From Aureimonas glaciei (GTDB lineage: Bacteria; Pseudomonadota; Alphaproteobacteria; Rhizobiales; Rhizobiaceae), in contig NZ_BMJJ01000003.1 in the NCBI RefSeq assembly GCF_014643375.1, forward strand, positions 62,001-126,000: a stretch of 64,000 nt of DNA, written 5' to 3'. Shown here one piece after another: positions 33,943-41,478 of this stretch. A program made the translations under genes and the position numbers. The notes under the pieces were generated by a model. That model had not been told where the DNA came from, searched no databases, and worked only from the letters and a program-made list of their open reading frames with translations. Within the stretch, counting starts at the first letter, position 1. Each line of letters opens with the position of its first letter.

Positions 33943-34806
33943 TCACCGGGCGAACTTTTTGGCGGCGAACACGCATGCGATGACGAGTCCCGTCACCAGG
34001 ATCATCGACCACGCCACGGGTTCTCCCAGCAGAAGTCCGGCCAGCGCGAGCCCGAAGAAGGGCTGGAGAAGCTGGAGCTGGCCGACGCCGGCAATGCCGC
34101 CGAGCGCCAGACCGCGGTACCAGAACACGAAGCCGACCAGCATCGAAAACACCGACACATAGGCGAGCCCGAGCCATTCGGGGGCGGTGATCCCGGCCCA
34201 GTCCCCCGGCAGGGTGACGAGCGCGATGAGACCGGCGAACGGCAGCGACCCCAGAAGAGCCCACGAGATGACCTGCCAGCCGCCGAGACGACGCGCCAGC
34301 GTCGCCCCTTCCGCGTAGCCCAGGCCACACAGGACGATCGCCGCCAGCATCAACAGGTCGCCGGTCAACGAGGCCGAACCGCTCTGGGCGAGGGCGAAGC
34401 CGGCCACAGCCGCAGCACCCGTGACAGAGAAGAGCCAGAAGGCCGGCTTCGGTCGTTCGCCGCCCCGGACCACGCCGAAAATCGCGGTCGACAGCGGCAG
34501 GAGGCCGATCAGGACGATCGAATGGGCCGAGGTGATGTGCTGGAGCGCCAGCGCGGTGAGGAGCGGGAAGCCCAGCACCACACCGAGCGAGACCACCGCC
34601 AGCGGCGCGAGGTCCACGGCCTGCGGGCGCTTCTGCCGCAGAGCCATGAGCAGCAGCGCGCCGAGCGCGGCGGCGATCACCGCACGCGCCGAGGTCAGGA
34701 ACAGGGGCGAGAAGCCACCGACGGCGACGCGCGTCGCGGGCAGCGAGCCGCTGAAGATGATGACGCCGAGGAGGCCGCTGCCCCATCCGGCCGTTGATCT
34801 GTCCAT
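33943..34806 (-). CDS. DMT-superfamily (EamA) transporter
   Basis: 287 residues with about ten transmembrane helices in two EamA repeats. Typical stretches are FSGSLPATRVAVGGFSPLFL, ALQHITSAHSIVLIGLLPLS and YRGLALGGIAGVGQLQLLQP. The protein ends in a basic AAKKFAR. It is an inner-membrane exporter or importer of small metabolites; the substrate is unknown. It is divergent from a MocR-type PLP-binding regulator (34913) with a 106 bp shared promoter region, a common pairing that suggests the regulator controls this gene and that the substrate is an amino acid, amine or vitamin B6-related compound. Confidence 0.88.
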   Translation of the reverse strand: MDRSTAGWGSGLLGVIIFSGSLPATRVAVGGFSPLFLTSARAVIAAALGALLLMALRQKRPQAVDLAPLAVVSLGVVLGFPLLTALALQHITSAHSIVLIGLLPLSTAIFGVVRGGERPKPAFWLFSVTGAAAVAGFALAQSGSASLTGDLLMLAAIVLCGLGYAEGATLARRLGGWQVISWALLGSLPFAGLIALVTLPGDWAGITAPEWLGLAYVSVFSMLVGFVFWYRGLALGGIAGVGQLQLLQPFFGLALAGLLLGEPVAWSMILVTGLVIACVFAAKKFAR

Positions 34807-34912
34807 GACGCTCTCCTGGTTTCGCCTCCGGGATAGCGCGGGCGAGGCTGGATCGGACAGCGACAGTGGCCTACGGTGACGCCGAACTGTATGGGTAGCG
34901 GGAGCAGAACGC

Positions 34913-36316
34913 TTGCAGCTTTCGATCGAACGTCATCCCGAAGCGGCGACCCGCACGGCAACCGTCATGAACGCGATCCGGCGCCGGATCGCCGCCCGCA
35001 CGCTGACGTCGGGCGAGAAGCTTCCCTCCATCCGCGGGCTTGCCAACGCGATGAGCGTCTCGCCGTCGACCGTGGTGGAGGCCTACGATCGCCTCGCTGC
35101 CGAAGGTCTGATCCGGTCCCGCCCGGGGTCTGGCTTCTTTGTCGCCGGCAGCCTGCCGCTCGTCCTTGCCGATGTCGAACCCCGAACGGATCGGGCGGTC
35201 GATCCGCTGTGGGTATCGCGGCAGTCGCTTGACGGGGGAGCGGACATGCTTCGTCCCGGATGCGGCTGGCTTCCGGCCGACTGGATGCCGACCGCGGCGA
35301 TCCGGCGGGCCTTGCGGGCGGCTGCCAAAGCCGAAGATGCGATGCTTACCGACTACGGCGCCACGCGCGGCTCGCGGGCGCTGCGGGGTGTGCTGGCGCG
35401 TCAGTTCGCAGCGGAAGGCATCGACGCTGGGGCCGACCAGATCCTGCTCACCGCATCCGGCACGCAGGCGATCGACCTCGTCTGCCGCTTCCTGCTGCAA
35501 CCCGGCGACACGGTGCTTCTGGACGATCCCTGCTACTTCAACTTCCAGGCCCTGCTCCGCGTTCACCGGGTGAAGGTCGTCGGCGTGCCGATGACGCCGA
35601 CCGGGCCGGACATGGCATCGTTTGCGGAAGCCTTGGAGACGCATCGGCCACGCCTCTACATCCGGAATTCGGCCATCCACAATCCGACCGGCGCCTCCCT
35701 TTCCCCGCAGGCGGCGCATCGCATCCTGACCTTGGCAGCCGCGCAGGATGTCACGATCGTCGAGGACGATATCTTCGCCGATCTCGAACCCGAACCGTCG
35801 CCGCGGCTTGCCGTTTTGGACGGCCTTGCGACGGTGGTCCGGATCGGCAGTTTCTCGAAGACGCTGTCGGCTTCCGTCCGCTGCGGCTACATCGCGGCGC
35901 GGGCGGACTGGATCGACGGTCTGATCGACCTGCAAGTCGCCACGAATTTTGGCGGCCCGAGCCCGATCGCCACGGAAATCGTGTCCGGCGCCCTGTCGGA
36001 CGGAAGCTACCGCAAGTACCTCGCGGCCCTTCGGTCTCGGTTGGCGAAGCGACGGCGGGAGGTGGCAGCCACGCTGGAGACCCTCGGCATCCGTCCCTGG
36101 CTCGAACCGCGCGGCGGGTTCTACCTCTGGTGTCGCCTGCCGGATGGGCAAGATGCGGCCGACGTCGCGCGCCGCGCCTTGAGGGAGAATGTCGTTCTCG
36201 CGCCGGGAAACGTCTTCAGCGTCGCACAGACCGCTCGAGACTGGATGCGCTTCAACGTGGCCCAGATGGACGACCCGCGATTGCCGGCCCTGCTGAAGCG
36301 GGTTCTGGACGGCTAG
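34913..36316 (+). CDS. MocR-type GntR/aminotransferase regulator
   Basis: 467 residues. A GntR winged helix (about 10-78; RTLTSGEKLPSIRGLANAMS followed by VSPSTVVEAYDRL) is fused to a type I aminotransferase domain. The PLP-binding Lys316 is in GSFSKTLSAS, with Asn257 in HNPTG and Asp285/286 in VEDDIFAD. Such regulators use PLP or an amino-acid adduct as effector rather than for catalysis. The start at TTG 34913 is inferred from the domain boundary and GGGAGCAGAA upstream. A short inverted pair ACAGT (34863-34867) / ACTGT (34886-34890) in the divergent region could be part of its binding site. Confidence 0.9.
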   Translation: MQLSIERHPEAATRTATVMNAIRRRIAARTLTSGEKLPSIRGLANAMSVSPSTVVEAYDRLAAEGLIRSRPGSGFFVAGSLPLVLADVEPRTDRAVDPLWVSRQSLDGGADMLRPGCGWLPADWMPTAAIRRALRAAAKAEDAMLTDYGATRGSRALRGVLARQFAAEGIDAGADQILLTASGTQAIDLVCRFLLQPGDTVLLDDPCYFNFQALLRVHRVKVVGVPMTPTGPDMASFAEALETHRPRLYIRNSAIHNPTGASLSPQAAHRILTLAAAQDVTIVEDDIFADLEPEPSPRLAVLDGLATVVRIGSFSKTLSASVRCGYIAARADWIDGLIDLQVATNFGGPSPIATEIVSGALSDGSYRKYLAALRSRLAKRRREVAATLETLGIRPWLEPRGGFYLWCRLPDGQDAADVARRALRENVVLAPGNVFSVAQTARDWMRFNVAQMDDPRLPALLKRVLDG

Positions 36317-36843
36317 GCCTCGATTGCCCGCGTCGTGACCGATCTGGAGCTCACCGGCACGAAGCCCGCCTCCTGGTAGAGCCTTCGGGCGGCGGGGTGG
36401 TCGAGGGTGTTGGTTTCCAGGGTCATCACGGGATTGCCGACGGCGAAGCCGGCGTGGATCGCTTCCGACAGGAGATAGCGGGCAAGGCCCAGGCCGCGGA
36501 AATCCGGCAGGAGGCCGAAATGGACGAGGCGCGTCTCGCCGGGCTTGCGGGCCCAGTCGAGCTCGAACCAGCCGGCCGGGGCGCCGTCGACCGAGAGCAC
36601 GTGCACGGCGATGCCGTCGATGTGGATCTCGCGGGCGAGCTGCTTTCCCGGCAGGAGACGCGAGGTCCAGTGATGCGCCCGGCCGACCACCTGGTAGAGA
36701 TAGGCGTAGTAGGACAGGGGGATATGAGGCACTTCCTGCATCAGGAGCTTGCGCCGGATTTCCGGCGGATGCAGGCGGCGGCCGGGCGGCGTGCGCAGTT
36801 CGAACTGCGTGACCGTCGTTTCCAGCAATTGCACGCGGATCAC
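36313..36843 (-). CDS. GNAT family N-acetyltransferase
   Basis: 176 residues. GTG 36843 is chosen because it overlaps the sseA stop (GTGA) and leads straight into MIRVQLLETTVTQFELRTPP; the longer open frame is a shadow of sseA. The acetyl-CoA-binding motif is LLPDFRGLGLARYLLSEAIH, preceded by the beta strand LVHFGLLP and followed by ETNTLDHPAARRLYQEAGF. The substrate is not known. It is translationally coupled to sseA. Confidence 0.88.
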   Translation of the reverse strand: MIRVQLLETTVTQFELRTPPGRRLHPPEIRRKLLMQEVPHIPLSYYAYLYQVVGRAHHWTSRLLPGKQLAREIHIDGIAVHVLSVDGAPAGWFELDWARKPGETRLVHFGLLPDFRGLGLARYLLSEAIHAGFAVGNPVMTLETNTLDHPAARRLYQEAGFVPVSSRSVTTRAIEA

Positions 36844-37700
36844 CCCTTCGCGTCCGGGCGCCCGGTCTCGACCGGCGTGTCCGGGGCCGAGCCCCATTCC
36901 GTCCACGAGCCGTCGTAGAGTTTCGACGAGCGGTTGCCGACCGCCTCCAGCGCCAGGCTGATGACGGCGGCGGTGACGCCCGAGCCGCAGGTGGTGATGA
37001 CGGGCTGGCCGGGATCGACGCCGGCCGCGGCGAAGACGTCGCGCAGCGCTTCCGGCGATTTCAGCCGGCCGTTCTCGGCCAGGAGCCCAATCGGCAGGGA
37101 ACGGGCGCCCGGCATGTGGCCGGCGCGAACGCCAGCGCGCGGCTCGGGCACCTCGGCGGCGAACCGATCGAGCGGACGGGCGTCGGCGATCTGCGTGTCG
37201 CGCGCGGCGACATGACCGCGAACCTCGTCCATCGTGGCGACGGCGGAGGCGTCGAAGGCGGCGGTGAAGGTCGCCGCGGCGGGCATTGCTGCGCCCGTCT
37301 CGACCGGAAATCCGCCGGCCGTCCAGGCGGGGAAGCCGCCGTCGAGCAGCAGCACCTTGCGGGCGCCGAACGTGCGGAACATCCACCAGACGCGGGGAGC
37401 GGAGAACAGGCCGAGACCGTCATAGACGACGATCGTATCGGTCTCGACGATGCCGAGCGCGCCGGCGGCCGCGGCGAAGACCTCGGCGGGCGGAAGCGTG
37501 TGCGGCAGCGGCGAGCCGGGTGCGACGACGGCGTCCTGGTCGAAGAACACGGCGCCCGGCACATGCCCGGCCTCGAACTCGGCCCGCGCCGCGCGGTTCT
37601 GCGCCGGCAGGTACCAGGAAGCGTCGACGATGCGAAGGCCGGGCTCGCCGAGGCGGGCGGCGAGGTCGTCGGGCGAGATCAGGAGAGGGGACTGGATCAT
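36840..37700 (-). CDS. sseA: 3-mercaptopyruvate sulfurtransferase (SseA-like)
   Basis: 286 residues from ATG 37700. Two rhodanese domains: the first inactive (LRIVDASWYLPAQNR, GHVPGAVFFDQDAV), the second with the active-site Cys238 in the CGSGVTA loop, the signature of mercaptopyruvate sulfurtransferases rather than thiosulfate-specific enzymes. It transfers sulfur from mercaptopyruvate, a cysteine catabolite, to thiols or cyanide. The upstream group on the same strand (cysK and the alanyl-tRNA editing protein) gives a sulfur/cysteine metabolism context. It is followed by a GNAT gene with a 4-base overlap. Confidence 0.92.
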   Translation of the reverse strand: MIQSPLLISPDDLAARLGEPGLRIVDASWYLPAQNRAARAEFEAGHVPGAVFFDQDAVVAPGSPLPHTLPPAEVFAAAAGALGIVETDTIVVYDGLGLFSAPRVWWMFRTFGARKVLLLDGGFPAWTAGGFPVETGAAMPAAATFTAAFDASAVATMDEVRGHVAARDTQIADARPLDRFAAEVPEPRAGVRAGHMPGARSLPIGLLAENGRLKSPEALRDVFAAAGVDPGQPVITTCGSGVTAAVISLALEAVGNRSSKLYDGSWTEWGSAPDTPVETGRPDAKG

Positions 37701-37785
37701 GCGATCTTCTCTGAACGAAGGGGAAACCGGGCCGCCGGCACTGTCATGACGGCAAGGGATAAACGCAGGATCGCGCCAAACCGGT

Positions 37786-37827
37786 GCATGATCTGCAAAA
37801 GGCGGCCACCTTCTTTCCAGATCATGC
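37786..37827. repeat. Type C palindrome upstream of sseA
   Basis: GCATGATCTG (37786-37795) and CAGATCATGC (37818-37827) are exact reverse complements, 22 bases apart, with an internal AAGG/CCTT stem. It resembles the GCATGATC...GATCATGC repeat common in rhizobial intergenic DNA. It lies between the AlaX-like and sseA genes (gap 37701-37931), about 85 bases upstream of the sseA start. Confidence 0.7.
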
Positions 37828-37931
37828 GGAAACACCGGGGGCGGGGCCAAAGGGCAATTCGGCCAACTGCCTGTTCCCGGCAGTGGTGATAGGCCCGCGG
37901 ACGGGCCGGCGGCAAGCCTATCTCGGGACCA

Positions 37932-38666
37932 TCAGGCGGGAAGCGGGCCGAAGCGCAGGCGCAGGCGGCGGTTGGCCTTGCCCTTCTTCTCGATCTTGCC
38001 GATGTGGACCGCACCGATCTCCTGCGTCTCCAGCACATGCGTACCGCCGCAGGGCTGGGTATCGACGCTGGCGTCCTCGCCGATGCAGACGAGCCGGATG
38101 CGCCCGGTGCCGCGCGGCGGGCGGACATTGGCGGATTTGACGAGGCCCGGATCGGCGTCGAGCTCGGCATCGGTGATCCAGCGGGTGAAGACCGGGTGAT
38201 TGGCCTCGACCAGCGCCATCAGCGCGGCGGTGACGCCCGCCTTGTCGAGATCGGCATCGGGAATGTCGAAGTCGATACGGCTCTCCTCCGGCCCGACGGC
38301 CGCGCCGGTCACCGGAAAAGGGCAGACGACGGTGAGGAGATGCAGCGCCGTGTGCATGCGCATCATCCTGTAGCGCTTCTGCCAGTCGACATGCAGCACC
38401 AGCGTCTCGCCGGGCGCAGGCAGGGCGGCCCCCGGCTCGGCGCGCATGACGATGGCGGCGCGGTCGGCGGCATAGACGGTATCGAGGATCGGGATCTGCC
38501 GGCCGTCCGCCGTCTCGACGAAACCGGTGTCGCCGGGCTGGCCGCCGCCCGAGGCGTAGAAATTGGTGGCGTCAAAGACGAGCCCGTCCTCGCCGTCGAG
38601 GCGCAGGAGTGTCGCCTCCATGGTCGAGAGATAGGCGTCGTCCTGGTAGGCCTGGACCGTGTCCAT
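37932..38666 (-). CDS. Alanyl-tRNA editing protein (AlaX-like)
   Basis: 244 residues, a free-standing version of the AlaRS editing domain that hydrolyses Ser- or Gly-tRNA(Ala). The zinc ligands are visible: His105 and His109 (MHTALHLL), Cys206 and His210 (QPCGGTH). The N-terminal part has the conserved FYASGGGQPGDTG. The ATG at 38666 shares its A with the cysK stop (TGATG), so the two are co-translated. The coupling with cysteine synthase suggests a link between serine/cysteine pools and tRNA proofreading. Confidence 0.9.
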   Translation of the reverse strand: MDTVQAYQDDAYLSTMEATLLRLDGEDGLVFDATNFYASGGGQPGDTGFVETADGRQIPILDTVYAADRAAIVMRAEPGAALPAPGETLVLHVDWQKRYRMMRMHTALHLLTVVCPFPVTGAAVGPEESRIDFDIPDADLDKAGVTAALMALVEANHPVFTRWITDAELDADPGLVKSANVRPPRGTGRIRLVCIGEDASVDTQPCGGTHVLETQEIGAVHIGKIEKKGKANRRLRLRFGPLPA

Positions 38667-39712
38667 CACGGCACCGGTTCGAAGGGGATGTCGAAGGCGG
38701 GCGGCCCCTTCGCCTCCAGCCATGCCGGCGTCGGCAGGCCCTTGGAGCGCAGGAATTCCGGGTTGAACAGTTTCGACTGGTAGCGGTTGCCGTAGTCGCA
38801 GAGGATGGTCACGATGGTGTGCCCGGGGCCCATCTCCCGCGCCATGCGGATCGCGCCGGCGATGTTGACGCCCGAGGAGCCGCCGAGGCACAGGCCTTCC
38901 TCGCCGACGAGGTCGAAGACAATTCTAACCGCTTCCTCGTCCGGCACCTGGTAGGCGAAATCGGGCGCAAAGCCTTCGAGATTGGCGGTGATGCGGCCCT
39001 GGCCGATGCCCTCGGTGATCGACGAGCCCTCCGACTTCAGCTCGCCCGTCGTGTAATAGCTGTAGAGCGCCGCGCCCATCGGATCGGCGAGGCCGATCTT
39101 GATATGGCCGGAGCGGCGCTTCAGGCCCATGGCGGTGCCGGCCAGCGTGCCGCCGGTGCCGACCGCGCAGATGAAGCCGTCGATCTCGCCGCCGGTGGCG
39201 TGCCAGATCTCCTCGGCGGTGGTCACGACATGGCCGTCGCGGTTGGCGGTGTTGTCGAACTGGTTGGCCCAGATCGCGCCCTGCGGATGCGAGGAGGCCA
39301 GCTGCGCGGCGAGGCGCCCGGACAGCTTCACGTAGTTGTTGGGGTTCTTGTAGGGGACGGCCGGCACTTCGATCAGCTCGGCGCCCATCAGCCGCAGCGC
39401 GTCCTTCTTTTCCTCGCTCTGCGTCTCCGGGATGACGATGACGGTGCGATAGCCGAGCGTGTTGGCGACGAGGGCGAGGCCGATGCCGGTATTGCCGGCG
39501 GTGCCCTCGACGATCAGCCCGCCCGGCTGGATCAGGCCCTTCTCCTCGGCGTCGCGGATGATGAAGAGACCGGCCCGGTCCTTCACCGACTGGCCGGGAT
39601 TGAGGAACTCCGCTTTGCCGTAGATCTCGCAGCCGGTCTCCTCGGAGGCCCGCTTCAGGCGGATCAGCGGGGTGTTGCCGATGGCGTCGAGAACATTGGT
39701 ATGTCGGGACAT
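38666..39712 (-). CDS. cysK: Cysteine synthase A (O-acetylserine sulfhydrylase)
   Basis: 348 residues, a PLP enzyme that makes cysteine from O-acetylserine and sulfide. The PLP lysine is Lys44 (NPGQSVKDRAG), the substrate loop is EGTAGNTGIGLAL, and the phosphate-binding loop is AVGTGGTLAG. The N-terminus (HTNVLDAIGNTPLIRL) is standard. It is somewhat longer than the E. coli enzyme (about 320), with a C-terminal extension (KLFNPEFLRSKGLPTPAWLE) seen in many alphaproteobacterial members. It is the first gene of a minus-strand pair with the AlaX-like gene. Confidence 0.94.
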   Translation of the reverse strand: MSRHTNVLDAIGNTPLIRLKRASEETGCEIYGKAEFLNPGQSVKDRAGLFIIRDAEEKGLIQPGGLIVEGTAGNTGIGLALVANTLGYRTVIVIPETQSEEKKDALRLMGAELIEVPAVPYKNPNNYVKLSGRLAAQLASSHPQGAIWANQFDNTANRDGHVVTTAEEIWHATGGEIDGFICAVGTGGTLAGTAMGLKRRSGHIKIGLADPMGAALYSYYTTGELKSEGSSITEGIGQGRITANLEGFAPDFAYQVPDEEAVRIVFDLVGEEGLCLGGSSGVNIAGAIRMAREMGPGHTIVTILCDYGNRYQSKLFNPEFLRSKGLPTPAWLEAKGPPAFDIPFEPVP

Positions 39713-39825
39713 AAGGCGCCTGTTCGCATGAGGGTTGGGCGGAACCTATGGCCCGGACGGGGGCATGGCAAGGATCAGACGACCGGTCGCACGGCCTTGC
39801 GAGGATGGTTTTTGCGTGCGCAGCG

Positions 39826-41292
39826 TCAGACGGCGTCCGCGTGCGCCTCTCCCTGCATCGTCTTGAAGGCGTCGAGCGCGCGGGCCCTCGCCGCGGCGTG
39901 GTCGACGATCGGCCGGGGGTAGGTCGTGCCGAGCCTCACGCCGGCCCTCGTCAGCGTCGCCGTGTCCTCCTCCCAGGGCGCGTGGATCGCCTTGTCGGAG
40001 AGGTCGGCGAGTTCCGGCACGAAGCGGCGGATATAGGCGCCGGCGGGGTCGAATTTCCGGCTCTGGGTCATCGGGTTGAAGATGCGGAAGAAAGGCTGGG
40101 CGTCGGCGCCCGAGCCCGCCACCCACTGCCACTGCGAGGCATTGCTGGCGGGGTCGCCGTCGACCAGCGTGTCCCAGAACCACTTCTCGCCCAGGCGCCA
40201 GTCGATGAGGAGATGCTTGGCCAGGAAGGAGGCGGTGACCATGCGCATGCGATTGTGCATCCAGCCTGTCTGCCAGAGCTGGCGCATCGCCGCATCGACG
40301 AGCGGATAGCCCGTGCGCCCTTGCTGCCACGCCTTCAGCTCCTCCGGCGCCTCGCGCCAGGGGAAGGCGTCGAAGCGGGGATCGAAGTTGCGCTCGGCGA
40401 GCGGGCCGAAATGCGTGAGCAGGTGATAATTGAAGTCGCGCCAGACCAGCTCCTTCTCGTAGCGCTCGAGGTCGCCCGCGGGCACCTTGCGGTGGCCGGC
40501 GGCGGTCTGCGCCATGTGCCAGAGCCGGAAGGGCGAGATCTCGCCAAAACGCAGATGCGGCGACATGCGCGAGGTCGCGTCCTCGGCGGGGAGGTCGCGG
40601 CCCTCGTCATAGCCCTTCAGCCGCGCCTCGCAGAACGCCTCGAAGCTTTTCCGGGCCGCCGCCTCGCCGGGCGTCCAGGCCTGGCCAAGGCCCCCCGACC
40701 AGTCGGGCCGCGTCGGCAAGAGCTTCCATGCCGCCAGCGTGTCCGAGCTCGGCCCCTTGCCGGCGGGCGGCACGATGCGTTTCGGCGGATCCAAAGGCTC
40801 GCGCGGCTCGCCGCTCGCCGACAGCGTCTTCCAGAACGGCGTGTAGACGCGGTAGCTGTTGCCCGTCTTGGTCTTCACCGCCGAGGGGTCGTGCAGGATG
40901 TGGGCGCGAAAGCGCTGGACGTCGATGTCCTCCAGCCCGGCGGCGATGTCGTCGTCGCGCGCCACCGCGTCTTCCTCGTAGCGGCGGTTGAACCAGAGCG
41001 CCGTCGCGCTCGCCTCCTCCAGCACCGCGGGAACGATTTGCGCGGCCGAGCCCCGGCGCAGGATCAGCCGGCCGCCGAGTTTTTCGATCGCCTCGGAAAA
41101 GGCGGTCAGCGAATGGTGGAGCCACCACAAATGGGCGCCGCCGAGCGGCCGCGGGCCCTCATCCTCGAGGATGAACAGCACCACGACCGGCCGGCCCGTC
41201 TGGCAGGCTTCGGCGAGGGCGGGATTGTCGTCTAGTCTCAGATCGTCGCGCAGCCAGACGAGGATGGGGGAGGTGTCTTCAGCGGATTTCAT
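39826..41292 (-). CDS. phrB: Deoxyribodipyrimidine photolyase
   Basis: 488 residues from ATG 41292. A light-driven DNA repair enzyme. The N-terminal antenna domain begins ILVWLRDDLRLDDNPAL. The FAD-binding C-terminal half has TSRMSPHLRFGEISPFRLWH, ELVWRDFNYHLL, the conserved GYPLVDAAMRQLWQTGWMHN followed by RMRMVTASFLAKHL, and NASQWQWVAGSGADAQPFFR. All are features of class I CPD photolyases rather than (6-4) or cryptochrome-like proteins. It is monocistronic between cysK and the PAS kinase. Confidence 0.94.
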   Translation of the reverse strand: MKSAEDTSPILVWLRDDLRLDDNPALAEACQTGRPVVVLFILEDEGPRPLGGAHLWWLHHSLTAFSEAIEKLGGRLILRRGSAAQIVPAVLEEASATALWFNRRYEEDAVARDDDIAAGLEDIDVQRFRAHILHDPSAVKTKTGNSYRVYTPFWKTLSASGEPREPLDPPKRIVPPAGKGPSSDTLAAWKLLPTRPDWSGGLGQAWTPGEAAARKSFEAFCEARLKGYDEGRDLPAEDATSRMSPHLRFGEISPFRLWHMAQTAAGHRKVPAGDLERYEKELVWRDFNYHLLTHFGPLAERNFDPRFDAFPWREAPEELKAWQQGRTGYPLVDAAMRQLWQTGWMHNRMRMVTASFLAKHLLIDWRLGEKWFWDTLVDGDPASNASQWQWVAGSGADAQPFFRIFNPMTQSRKFDPAGAYIRRFVPELADLSDKAIHAPWEEDTATLTRAGVRLGTTYPRPIVDHAAARARALDAFKTMQGEAHADAV

Positions 41293-41478
41293 GAGTCTCG
41301 CTTGTCGGCGGCCGGAGGTCGTCAGCAAGCTAAGGCTCGCATCGGCCCCTGACAGGGGCAAAGGGCGGCGCGCGGCCCCCGCCGCGATCACGCCCCCGTC
41401 ATCCGGCCGGCACGGGCGCGCGCCGAGCGGGCCGCAGCCGGTGTCGTCCGGGACCCGCGGTCGTCGCGATGGAGTGGG

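Noticed and set aside
37701-37931. SAM or other sulfur-related riboswitch upstream of sseA
   Set aside because: The stem matches a dispersed rhizobial palindrome and lacks the conserved core motifs of known SAM riboswitches.
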